The notes: a model not told the origin generated them from the letters alone. Numbered from the stretch's first letter, positions 1-6,257 are shown. The stretch: 6,306 bases of DNA from Gammaproteobacteria bacterium (GCA_028821035.1 JAPPHP010000321.1:1-6306), one strand, 5' to 3'. Numbers and translations: made by a program.

Positions 1-2
1 AT

Positions 3-302
3 GCCGGGGACGTCTTCGTCGGTACGACCGTACTGCTGGAGACCGAGTGGGTGCAGCGCAGTGCCTACGGCTTCGCCCGTGAGGATGTCGTCCGCGCGCT
101 GCGTGGCCTGGCAGGATTACCCGGGGTGTCGGTGGAGAGCCCCACCCAGCTTGCCGAGGCTCTCCAGCGGACGCAGGCGGGAATGGACTTTGCCGACGCG
201 CTGCATCTCGGCGCAGCCTCTGGATGCGAGGCCATGCTGACCTTCGACAGCCGCTTCATCGAAGCCGCCGGCAGCGCGGCCATCCCTGTGATCGAGCCCT
301 GA
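3..302 (+). CDS. PIN-domain ribonuclease, VapC-like toxin (3' part only)
   Basis: This is the C-terminal ~99 residues of a PIN-domain protein; the start lies left of the window. The open frame runs from base 3, so the GTG at 51 is not taken as the start: the upstream residues GDVFVGTTVLLETEWV are a typical PIN segment. PIN toxins of the VapC type are Mg2+-dependent RNases that cleave RNA until neutralised by a VapB antitoxin. Visible acidic active-site candidates are the Glu residues of LLETEW, the Asp residues of MDFADALH and the Asp of LTFDSRF. The first PIN Asp, near the N-terminus, is outside the window. A vapB partner would normally sit just upstream, also outside. The gene converges on the selenoprotein gene, with only 6 bp between the two stop codons. 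PIN family membership is well supported; toxin function is inferred. Confidence 0.85.
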   Translation, partial: AGDVFVGTTVLLETEWVQRSAYGFAREDVVRALRGLAGLPGVSVESPTQLAEALQRTQAGMDFADALHLGAASGCEAMLTFDSRFIEAAGSAAIPVIEP

Positions 303-308
303 CCCCGT

Positions 309-827
309 TTACCCGGTCAGCGCATCGATCACTTCTCCAACCACGTCATCCGCCAGCGCCCGCATCTCGTCGTCCGTGCGGTCCTGGATGGGGTGACGCA
401 CGAAGCAGCACCGCGCGTCGTCCATGCCGAGCGCTTCTGCCTGTGCCCCCGCCGCCTCGCGAAACTCGCTCGAGGCGATCGAAACCGCGGGAACGCCCTG
501 AATCTCGAACCATACCGTGTCATGCAAACTGCACGTGGTACAGGAGCCTCAGTCGGCCAGGGCTTCGACGACGAAGTCGTTCCGTTCCCGGATGTCCTGG
601 CGCAGTTCCGTCGGCGCCGGCTTCGTGAACGTCGGCTTCGCGTAGCGGTTGATCTCGATGCCGGGCAGTTCCTCGCGGAGCCGCGCCTCGAGCCGGTCGA
701 GCAGCACGTTGCCGCGCGGCTTCGAGATGTCGAGCAGGGCCACCGAGCCCGTGACCGCCTCCGGCCGCGGGCTGACCGAACGGGCGATGGGCACCCGTTC
801 GTCGGTGGGGTCGAGAATGGTCGTCAT
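309..827 (-). CDS. UGSC-family selenoprotein (in-frame UGA read as selenocysteine)
   Basis: The predicted product is 172 residues with selenocysteine at position 93. The start is ATG 827-825, because AGGAGG lies 7 nt upstream at 840-835; the in-frame ATG at 854 has no such site. The frame reaches TGA at 551-549 and continues without another stop to TAA at 311-309. The codons around the TGA read LAD-U-GSCTTC-SLHDTVW, giving U93, C96 and C99 as a UxxCxxC redox motif. A bacterial SECIS-like stem-loop follows the TGA (separate entry). Further candidate residues are K36, the pair C140-C141, and H145-P146 in VRHPIQD. UGSC-motif proteins are a known (seleno)protein family of unknown reaction. No signal peptide or membrane segment is seen, so it is probably cytoplasmic. 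It is the last gene of the - strand block, 73 nt after a thioredoxin-like partner that could reduce it. selA, selB and selC are not in the window. The alternative, a nonsense-broken pseudogene, is unlikely given the motif and the stem-loop. Confidence 0.9.
513..551 (-). promoter_or_regulatory. Bacterial SECIS element with the Sec UGA codon
   Basis: Read on the - strand, the TGA (551-549) is followed by a foldable segment inside the coding sequence. An upper stem CGTGCA (535-530) pairs with TGCATG (526-521); it contains one G-U pair and closes a three-base loop GTT (529-527). A lower stem TACC (540-537) pairs with GGTA (516-513) across an asymmetric internal loop. The loop begins with G, as expected for SelB recognition, and that G lies 19 nt after the UGA. 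From memory the E. coli fdhF SECIS has almost the same spacing and a similar UGCA-G...UGC(A) tip. The fold was done by hand and no energy was computed. Confidence 0.82.
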
Positions 828-834
828 GCGCCTT

Positions 835-840
835 CCTCCT
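835..840 (-). promoter_or_regulatory. Strong Shine-Dalgarno site that sets the selenoprotein start
   Basis: AGGAGG on the - strand ends 7 nt before the ATG at 827. This decides between the two in-frame starts (854 and 827) in favour of 827, giving the N-terminus MTTILDP. It is the clearest ribosome binding site in the window. Confidence 0.8.
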
Positions 841-886
841 CTCTGTGATCCCACGCCTCGTTCGGCGCGGGGTTGATGAATCGTGG

Positions 887-899
887 GCCGGTGCCCGGC
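887..899 (-). other. Short perfect hairpin just after the thioredoxin-fusion gene stop
   Basis: On the - strand GCCGG (899-895), loop GCA (894-892) and CCGGC (891-887) form a perfect 5-bp stem that starts 2 nt after the TGA at 903-901. No T-tract follows, so it does not look like a full intrinsic terminator. It could slow transcription or stabilise an mRNA 3' end between the two genes. In GC-rich DNA such a hairpin can also occur by chance. Confidence 0.3.
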
Positions 900-900
900 G

Positions 901-2460
901 TCAGTCCTCGATCTTGCGCGACACGGGCATCGAACCCATGGGGCCGCTCGCCCAGCCGTGGAAGAGCCCCGAGAACTTCCCGGCCTCGGAGCCGGCCACC
1001 ACGATATGGATGTTGTCCTGCGACGCGAACTTGGGCGCCATCCGGTCGAGCTGTTCGTCGGACATCGCCTGGGCGCGCTGCGGATCGAGGCCCGTCCCCG
1101 ACACCTCGTCCGCCACGAGGTCCCGGAGCCGTTTCGCCGTCACTTCCTGGATACGCGTGCGGACGTCGTCCTTCGAATAGCCATCGACCTTCAGCGTGTC
1201 GACGTGCTCCGGGCAGACCACCAGGATGCAGTCCCCCATGTGGTGCGCCCGCGGATGGTGCGCGCCCTCCATGACGAGCCCGAAGGAACCCGCGAGCTGG
1301 CTGGCGTTGCGGGAGTTCTGGTCGACGATCAGGCTCGGGCCGCTCGTCATGGCGTACACGGTGACGACGGAATCCTCCGGCGCGAAACCCCGCTCCACGT
1401 GGAGCGGCGGCCATTCGCTGCGTTCCTCCCACTCCGGGAAGCACATCGTGTACTTCATGGGATTGCCGAGGGTGGAGCGTTCCGTGCCGCCCGGGCGGGC
1501 GCCGCCGACGTTGCGCACCGTGAGGCGCAGGGCGCGCCCGATCGCGGAGTTGGCCCGGTCGCCCTGGCCGAGAACCCCGAGCCGCATGTTCATGCCCAGC
1601 CGGTGCCGGATCGGCCCGTTGACGATCATGACGGGTGAGGCGCCCATCGTCGTCGCCATCACGCCGTGGATGTTGAACTCGTCGGTGCACACGGCCTCGA
1701 GGGCGGCGATCACGACGGGCAGGTGCTCGGGTCGGCAGCCCGCGAGCACGGCGTTGACCGCCACCTTCTCGACCGTCGCCGGCGCCAGATTGGGCGGGAT
1801 CGTCGCCACGACCTCCTGCGGATCGCGCCGCGTCCCTCCGAGCATGCGCAGCACGCGTTCCGGCGTCGGCGGCACGACGGGCAGGCCATCCGTGAATCCC
1901 TGGTCGAACAGGAACTCGTGCACGTCGTCCGCCGGCGCGATCTCGATGCGCCGCGCGCGCAGGGGACTGTTCTCGGCCTCCGCCCGCAGGCGTTCGCCGA
2001 TGACCGGGTCCTGGGTCAGCGAACCGCAACCGGGCCGCCAGTCGGGCAGGGCGTCCCAGTCCACGGCGAGGTTCGGCGCGTGGCGCTCGAAGAAGGCGCG
2101 CCATTCGCCCTTGTCGAAACCCACCAGGCGGTCCGCCTCGGAGCCGTCCGCGTCGGCCGCGATCACGAGCGGTACGGTGTCGACGTCGTAGGCGAACGAG
2201 ACCTTGAGCGCCGAGTCGTCTAGCACGGGCGCCGTCAGGTCATGACGGTCGATGAGCGTCGCGTTACCGTCGGAGGTCTGCCCCGGGACGAGTACGTCGA
2301 GGGTGGTATCCCGGTGCAGCGCCTCGATCAGCGGCATCACCAGGTTGCAGGTTGGACAGTCCTCCTTCGCGAAGCAGAGAACGGACTTCGCCGCCGGCGG
2401 GAAGGCGCGGTCGACGCCGTGCTGGTCGCGCAGGGAGAACGGCGGCAGCAGTTCCGGCAT
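901..2460 (-). CDS. Thioredoxin-like domain fused to a large domain of unknown function
   Basis: The product has 519 residues. Residues ~1-125 look like a thioredoxin/TlpA-type fold: SVLCFAKEDCPTCNLV carries the active-site pair C35-P-T-C38, and TVPLV (P97) fits the cis-proline loop. A linker (WRPGCGS, C145) leads to a ~330-residue domain from about 185 to 515. This domain starts with GFTDGLPVVPPT and includes TVEKVAVNAVLAGC, MIVNGP, GDRANSAIGRALRL and NPMKYTMCFPEWEE (C340). I recognise the second domain as a conserved type found near UGSC proteins but know no assigned reaction. No signal peptide is evident. The ATG at 2460 overlaps the upstream rraA-like stop (TGATG) and has GGAG 8 nt before it, so translation is probably coupled. 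An open frame extends far upstream but is a GC-rich artefact. The natural inference is a reductase or partner of the UGSC selenoprotein encoded next. Confidence 0.85.
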   Translation of the reverse strand: MPELLPPFSLRDQHGVDRAFPPAAKSVLCFAKEDCPTCNLVMPLIEALHRDTTLDVLVPGQTSDGNATLIDRHDLTAPVLDDSALKVSFAYDVDTVPLVIAADADGSEADRLVGFDKGEWRAFFERHAPNLAVDWDALPDWRPGCGSLTQDPVIGERLRAEAENSPLRARRIEIAPADDVHEFLFDQGFTDGLPVVPPTPERVLRMLGGTRRDPQEVVATIPPNLAPATVEKVAVNAVLAGCRPEHLPVVIAALEAVCTDEFNIHGVMATTMGASPVMIVNGPIRHRLGMNMRLGVLGQGDRANSAIGRALRLTVRNVGGARPGGTERSTLGNPMKYTMCFPEWEERSEWPPLHVERGFAPEDSVVTVYAMTSGPSLIVDQNSRNASQLAGSFGLVMEGAHHPRAHHMGDCILVVCPEHVDTLKVDGYSKDDVRTRIQEVTAKRLRDLVADEVSGTGLDPQRAQAMSDEQLDRMAPKFASQDNIHIVVAGSEAGKFSGLFHGWASGPMGSMPVSRKIED

Positions 2461-3164
2461 CAGTGTATCTCCGCCGCGTCGCCCCAGGCCTGGCGCAGGC
2501 GCGCCATGTCGAAGCCGGGCTCCTGCGACGCCTGGATGATCACCGCCTCGCGGCGCGCGATCGCCGCGGCCGCACCGGGTACGTCCTCGGCGACGTCGTG
2601 GGGAATCACCACGGCGCCGTGCTGGTCCGCGTGGACCAGGTCGCCGTCCTTGACCCGCATGCCGGCCACGGTGACGGGCGTGCCGAAGCCGACCGGATGG
2701 ACGAAGGCGTGCGACGGGCCGACGCGGTCGGCGAGCATCTGGAAGCCTTCCGCCACGTCCGGCAGGTCCCGCACGCTGCCGTCGGTGATGAGCCCGATGC
2801 AGCCGAGGCCGCTGTGGATGTTGCTGTTCACCTCGCCCCAGAACGACCCGTAGCCGCGGGACTCGCCGTCGAGGTCCTGGATGACCATGACGCTCGGCTT
2901 CGGCCCGTCGTCGACGTAGGAGTAGTAGCCGTCCCGCATGGCCCGCGCCTCGGCCCCGGCGAGGTCGGACGGGTGCATTGCCCTGATGGTGGCCGTCCGG
3001 GCGTACCCGACCGTCGACCCGAGTTCGGGACGCGTGCAGACCAGGGGGTCGACCGTGTACCCGTACCCGCGGCGCTTCGGCGCGACGACTTCGAGGGCGT
3101 TGCACACGGTGGGTGTGTCCAAACCCCGCAGGGCTTCGAGCAGGGTCTCGTCGGGGACGGTCAT
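2460..3164 (-). CDS. RraA-family protein (HMG/CHA aldolase-like)
   Basis: The 234-residue product matches the RraA/MenG-like family in length and motifs. The family includes class II 4-hydroxy-4-methyl-2-oxoglutarate aldolases/oxaloacetate decarboxylases and the RNase E inhibitor RraA. The core is GCIGLITDGSVRDL at 121-134. The family's divalent metal and substrate signature, usually D-X20-R-D, appears here as E111-X20-R132-D133 with D128 close by. Other family-like stretches are LDTPTVCNAL (15-24) and HADQHGAVVIP (178-188). The ATG at 3164 begins MTVPDETLL, and its ribosome binding site is weak. This is the first gene of the leftward block; its stop overlaps the next start by one base. The signature favours a metal-dependent aldolase or decarboxylase on a small oxo-acid over RNase E control, but the substrate is unknown. 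Family assignment is sure; the exact enzyme is not. Confidence 0.9.
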   Translation of the reverse strand: MTVPDETLLEALRGLDTPTVCNALEVVAPKRRGYGYTVDPLVCTRPELGSTVGYARTATIRAMHPSDLAGAEARAMRDGYYSYVDDGPKPSVMVIQDLDGESRGYGSFWGEVNSNIHSGLGCIGLITDGSVRDLPDVAEGFQMLADRVGPSHAFVHPVGFGTPVTVAGMRVKDGDLVHADQHGAVVIPHDVAEDVPGAAAAIARREAVIIQASQEPGFDMARLRQAWGDAAEIH

Positions 3165-3171
3165 GGGCGCA

Positions 3172-3182
3172 TCCGGTCCGGA
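3172..3182. promoter_or_regulatory. Small inverted repeat in the divergent intergenic region
   Basis: TCCGG-T-CCGGA forms a 5-bp inverted repeat around a single base. It lies in the 55 bp (3165-3219) between the divergent RraA-family and isovaleryl-CoA dehydrogenase genes, where promoters for both units should be. It might be a regulator half-site pair. It is short and GC-rich, so chance is a real alternative. No convincing -35/-10 pair was found around it on either strand. Confidence 0.25.
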
Positions 3183-3219
3183 GATGGAGGGCCGTTATGG
3201 TAGTCTGCCGCGCATCCCG

Positions 3220-4398
3220 ATGGAACGACGCACACCGGTGCATTCCTCCCTGAACTTCGGTCTGGGCGAGACGCTCGACCTGCTCCGCGACACCGTGCAC
3301 GACTTCGCCCGCGACGAGATCGCACCGCGCGCGCAGGCGATCGACACGGACAACGCGTTCCCACGCGACCTGTGGCCGCGTCTCGGCGAACTGGGGCTCC
3401 TCGGCATCACCGCCGGCACGGAATGGGGTGGCGCGGGGATGGGCTATCTCGCCCACTGCATCGCCATGGAGGAGATCTCGCGCGCGTCCGCCTCGGTGGG
3501 GCTCTCCTACGGCGCGCACTCGAACCTCTGCGTCAACCAGATCGAGCGCCACGGCACGCCGGAGCAGAAGGCGCGGTACCTGCCGTCGCTCGTTAGCGGC
3601 GAGCACGTCGGGGCCCTGGCAATGAGCGAGGCCGGCGCGGGTTCGGACGTGGTGTCCATGCGGCTCGCCGCGCGCCGCGAGGGCGACGTCTACGTGTTGA
3701 ACGGCGCGAAGATGTGGATCACCAACGGTCCCGACGCCGATACGTTTGTCATCTACGCGAAGACCCGTCCCGACGCGGGCCCGCACGGCATCACCGCGTT
3801 CATCGTCGAGCGCGACACGCCGGGGTTTTCCCGGTCTCCGAAACTCGACAAGCTCGGCATGCGCGGCTCGGGCACGTGCGAACTGGTCTTCGAGGAGGCG
3901 GAGGTCCCGGCCACCAACGTACTCGGCGCGGAGGACCGGGGCGTGGGGGTGCTGATGAGCGGCCTCGACTACGAGCGGATCGTGCTGGCAGGGGGGCCGG
4001 TGGGCATCATGCAGGCGTGCCTCGACAACGTGGTCCCGTACGCCCGCGACCGGGTCCAGTTCGGCGAGCCCATCGGGACGTTCCAGCTCGTGCAGGGCAA
4101 GCTCGCCGACATGTACACCCGCGCGAACGCCTGCCGCGCGTATCTCTACGCGGTGGCGGCGGCCTGCGACCGCGGCGAGACCACCCGCAAGGACGCGGCC
4201 GGGGCGATACTGCATTGTTCGGAGACGGCGACCGCGCTGGCGCTCGACGCCATCCAGATCCTGGGCGGCAACGGCTACATACGCGAGTACCCGACGGAAC
4301 GGCTGCTGCGCGACGCCAAGCTCTACGAGATCGGCGCGGGCACGTCGGAGATCCGCCGCTGGCTGATCGGCCGGGAGATCTTCGAGGAATCGAACTGA
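3220..4398 (+). CDS. ivd: Isovaleryl-CoA dehydrogenase
   Basis: The 392-residue product is a flavoprotein acyl-CoA dehydrogenase that oxidises isovaleryl-CoA to 3-methylcrotonyl-CoA in leucine breakdown and passes electrons to ETF. The N-terminus (LNFGLGETLDLLRDTVHDF) is typical of IVD. FAD/substrate motifs are MSEAGAGSD (135-143) and KMWITNGPDAD. The decisive sign is the catalytic base. In IVD the Glu lies in the helix reading LDYERIVLAGG (E252 here), while the position used by most other acyl-CoA dehydrogenases, YEG, is replaced by IGAGTSE with Ala at 373. Both features are present. ATG 3220 (MERRTPVHSS) gives the usual length; GTG 3238 is a possible alternative start with GGAA upstream. 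The open frame extends back to 2938, but that part is antisense to the RraA-family gene. It is the first gene of a rightward pair, 25 bp before the next start. The liu genes that often accompany it (carboxylase, hydratase, lyase) are not present downstream in this window. Confidence 0.92.
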   Translation: MERRTPVHSSLNFGLGETLDLLRDTVHDFARDEIAPRAQAIDTDNAFPRDLWPRLGELGLLGITAGTEWGGAGMGYLAHCIAMEEISRASASVGLSYGAHSNLCVNQIERHGTPEQKARYLPSLVSGEHVGALAMSEAGAGSDVVSMRLAARREGDVYVLNGAKMWITNGPDADTFVIYAKTRPDAGPHGITAFIVERDTPGFSRSPKLDKLGMRGSGTCELVFEEAEVPATNVLGAEDRGVGVLMSGLDYERIVLAGGPVGIMQACLDNVVPYARDRVQFGEPIGTFQLVQGKLADMYTRANACRAYLYAVAAACDRGETTRKDAAGAILHCSETATALALDAIQILGGNGYIREYPTERLLRDAKLYEIGAGTSEIRRWLIGREIFEESN

Positions 4399-4423
4399 GC
4401 GTGAGCACGAGGACGGGCTTTCG

Positions 4424-6205
4424 ATGACGACATACCGGGCGCCGACCCGCGACATCTGGTTCGTGCTGGAGGATCTTGCCCGCTGGGACGAGATTCACGC
4501 CCTGCCGGGATGGGAGGACGCGAGCCCCGAGTTCGCGCGGGCCGTGCTCAAGGAGGCCGCGACCCTCGCCGAAGAGGTGATCGCCCCGACGAACCCGGCC
4601 GGCGACGCCGAGGGCGCACGACTCGAAGAAGACGGCGTGCACGTGCCCGAGGCGTTCCGCACCGCCTACGAGACTTTCCGGGACGGCGGCTGGACGGCCC
4701 TCGACGCGGACCCGGAGTACGGCGGACAGGGCCTCCCGGCGCTTCTCTCGATCGCCGTCTCCGAGCTCTGGCAGTCGGCCAATCTCGCCTGGTCCAACTG
4801 CGCGCTGCTCGCCGGGGGCGCCATCCACGCCATCGAGGCGCACGCGAGCCCCGCGCTCAAGGCGGCGTGGCTGCCCAACATGATCGCGGGCACCTGGACG
4901 GGGACGATGAACCTCACGGAGCCGCAGGCCGGGTCGGACCTGGCGCTCATCCGCTCTACCGCCGTGCCCGACGGCGACGCGTACCGGGTGACGGGCCAGA
5001 AGATCTTCATCACCTACGGCGACCACGACATGGCCGAGAACATCGTGCACCTCGTGCTCGCGCGGCTGCCGGACGCGCCGCCCGGCGTCCGCGGCATCTC
5101 GCTCTTCCTGGTGCCCAAGATCCTCGTCGGCGAGGATGGTTCCCTCGGCGCCCCCAACGGCGTCCGCGCGCTGTCCCTCGAGGACAAGCTCGGCATCCAC
5201 GGCAGCCCGACCTGCGTGATGCAGTACGACGACGCCACGGGCTACCTCGTGGGGGAGCCGAACCAGGGCCTCGCGTGCATGTTCACCATGATGAACCACG
5301 CCCGCATCAGCGTGGGTATGCAGGGACTCGCCGTGGCCGAGCGCGCGTACCAGCACGCGGTGGAGTTCGCCCGCGAGCGCGTACAGGGCGGTCTCCCCGG
5401 GAGCGACGGCCCGGTGACCATCGTCCACCACGCGGACGTACGGCGCATGCTCATGGAGATGAAGGCCCAGATCGAGGCCATGCGGGCGGTCGCCTACGTC
5501 GGCGCGTCGCACCTCGACCGCGCGACGGGTTCCGACGGCGAGGCGGCCAGGTGGCACCAGGCGCGCGCGGACCTCATGACGCCGATCATCAAGGCCTGGA
5601 GCACCGAGACCGGCCAGCACATCGCGTCGTTGGCGCTGCAGGTGTTCGGCGGCATGGGCTTCGTGGAGGAGACCGGCGCCGCCCAGCACTACCGCGACGT
5701 GCGCATCACGACGATCTACGAGGGCACCACGGGCATCCAGGCCGCGGACCTGGCGGGCCGCAAGGTACTGCGCGACGGCGGGGCGGCGCTCAGGGCGCTG
5801 ATCGAAGAGATGCGGGAGACCGAAGCGGAGGTCGGCGAACGCCTGCCGGACCAGCTACCGGCCTTCCGGTCCGGCGTGGACGACCTGCAGACCGGCCTCG
5901 ACTGGCTCCTCGAACACGCCGGCAACGATTTCACCGTCCCGGGCGCCGTCGCCTTCCACCTCCTCATGCTTTGCGGCACCGTCTGCGGCGCCCACCAGTC
6001 GCTGCGCGGCGCGCTGGCGGCCCAGGCGCGGCTCGCGCAGGGAGAGACGGAGCGCTCCTTCCTCGAGGCGAAGCTCGTCACGACCCGCTTCTACAACGAG
6101 TCCATCCTGCCGCGCGCCGGCGCGTCGCTGGCGGCGATGCGGGCGGGAGCGGAAGCCGTGATGGAACTCACGGAAGAGCAGTTCGAACCGACGCCGTTGG
6201 CGTAG
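4424..6205 (+). CDS. Large acyl-CoA dehydrogenase, DmdC type (3-methylmercaptopropionyl-CoA dehydrogenase-like)
   Basis: The 593-residue product is an FAD-dependent acyl-CoA dehydrogenase of the long type with a C-terminal extension. It begins TYRAPTRDIWFVLEDL, an N-terminus characteristic of the DmdC group. The core shows MNLTEPQAGSD (162-172), KIFITYGDHDM, LGIHGSPTC and QVFGGMGF (406-413). The catalytic Glu is in TIYEGTTGIQ (E433), the standard position, unlike its IVD neighbour. Residues ~470-593 form the helical C-terminal domain that distinguishes this group from ~390-residue enzymes. DmdC converts 3-methylmercaptopropionyl-CoA to methylthioacryloyl-CoA in DMSP demethylation. However, many proteins of this group have other or unknown acyl-CoA substrates, and no dmdA, dmdB or dmdD is visible here, so a DMSP role is unproven. 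The start is ATG 4424; GAGG lies 11 nt upstream. It is probably co-transcribed with ivd. Confidence 0.88.
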   Translation: MTTYRAPTRDIWFVLEDLARWDEIHALPGWEDASPEFARAVLKEAATLAEEVIAPTNPAGDAEGARLEEDGVHVPEAFRTAYETFRDGGWTALDADPEYGGQGLPALLSIAVSELWQSANLAWSNCALLAGGAIHAIEAHASPALKAAWLPNMIAGTWTGTMNLTEPQAGSDLALIRSTAVPDGDAYRVTGQKIFITYGDHDMAENIVHLVLARLPDAPPGVRGISLFLVPKILVGEDGSLGAPNGVRALSLEDKLGIHGSPTCVMQYDDATGYLVGEPNQGLACMFTMMNHARISVGMQGLAVAERAYQHAVEFARERVQGGLPGSDGPVTIVHHADVRRMLMEMKAQIEAMRAVAYVGASHLDRATGSDGEAARWHQARADLMTPIIKAWSTETGQHIASLALQVFGGMGFVEETGAAQHYRDVRITTIYEGTTGIQAADLAGRKVLRDGGAALRALIEEMRETEAEVGERLPDQLPAFRSGVDDLQTGLDWLLEHAGNDFTVPGAVAFHLLMLCGTVCGAHQSLRGALAAQARLAQGETERSFLEAKLVTTRFYNESILPRAGASLAAMRAGAEAVMELTEEQFEPTPLA

Positions 6206-6211
6206 GCTGAA

Positions 6212-6239
6212 TTGACAAGCGGTACCCCGCCCGTAACAT
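6212..6239 (+). promoter_or_regulatory. Sigma70-like promoter of the tRNA-Val gene
   Basis: A perfect -35 hexamer TTGACA (6212-6217) is followed after 16 bp by TAACAT (6234-6239), a 4/6 match to TATAAT. A C-rich segment follows before the tRNA starts at 6258, which would place the transcription start about 10 bp before the mature 5' end. The GC-rich discriminator resembles those of stringently controlled stable-RNA promoters; that regulation is an inference. Confidence 0.65.
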
Positions 6240-6257
6240 ACGCCCTCCGCTGGCGCG

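Noticed and set aside
549..551. The TGA as a true stop, making two separate small genes or a nonsense pseudogene
   Set aside because: The frame is continuous on both sides, the residues after the TGA complete the UGSC motif, and a SECIS-like stem-loop sits at the right distance. The second fragment has only a TTG start (527) inside the motif region and no clear ribosome binding site.
824..2104. 426-residue open frame on the - strand within the thioredoxin-fusion gene
   Set aside because: It is a frame-shifted shadow of the real gene with Arg/Pro/Gly-rich composition and no recognisable motifs.
3196..3201. TATGGT as a -10 box for ivd
   Set aside because: It matches 4 of 6 bases, but no -35-like hexamer lies at the proper distance upstream, so no promoter is called.
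2938..3219. N-terminal extension of isovaleryl-CoA dehydrogenase back to 2938
   Set aside because: The extra 94 residues are antisense to the RraA-family gene and do not resemble the IVD N-terminus. Starting at 3220 gives the normal family length.
2461..4455. Long upstream extension of the thioredoxin-fusion frame on the - strand (to 4455)
   Set aside because: It overlaps the RraA-family gene in another frame and is antisense to ivd. Its translation is Arg/Ala/Val-rich with low complexity, typical of a stop-poor frame in GC-rich DNA. The ATG at 2460 has a ribosome binding site and begins a recognisable domain.
4007..5689. 560-residue open frame antisense to the acyl-CoA dehydrogenases
   Set aside because: Its composition is rich in Arg, His, Val and Gly without domain motifs. 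The + strand carries two clear enzymes across the same region.
4510..6210. 566-residue + frame overlapping the DmdC-type gene
   Set aside because: It is an out-of-frame shadow rich in Arg and Gly. The real frame has intact acyl-CoA dehydrogenase motifs.
6219..6230. GCGG-TACC-CCGC hairpin as a terminator after the DmdC-type gene
   Set aside because: It is only 4 bp long, has no T-tract, and lies within the spacer of the tRNA promoter, so it is better explained by chance.
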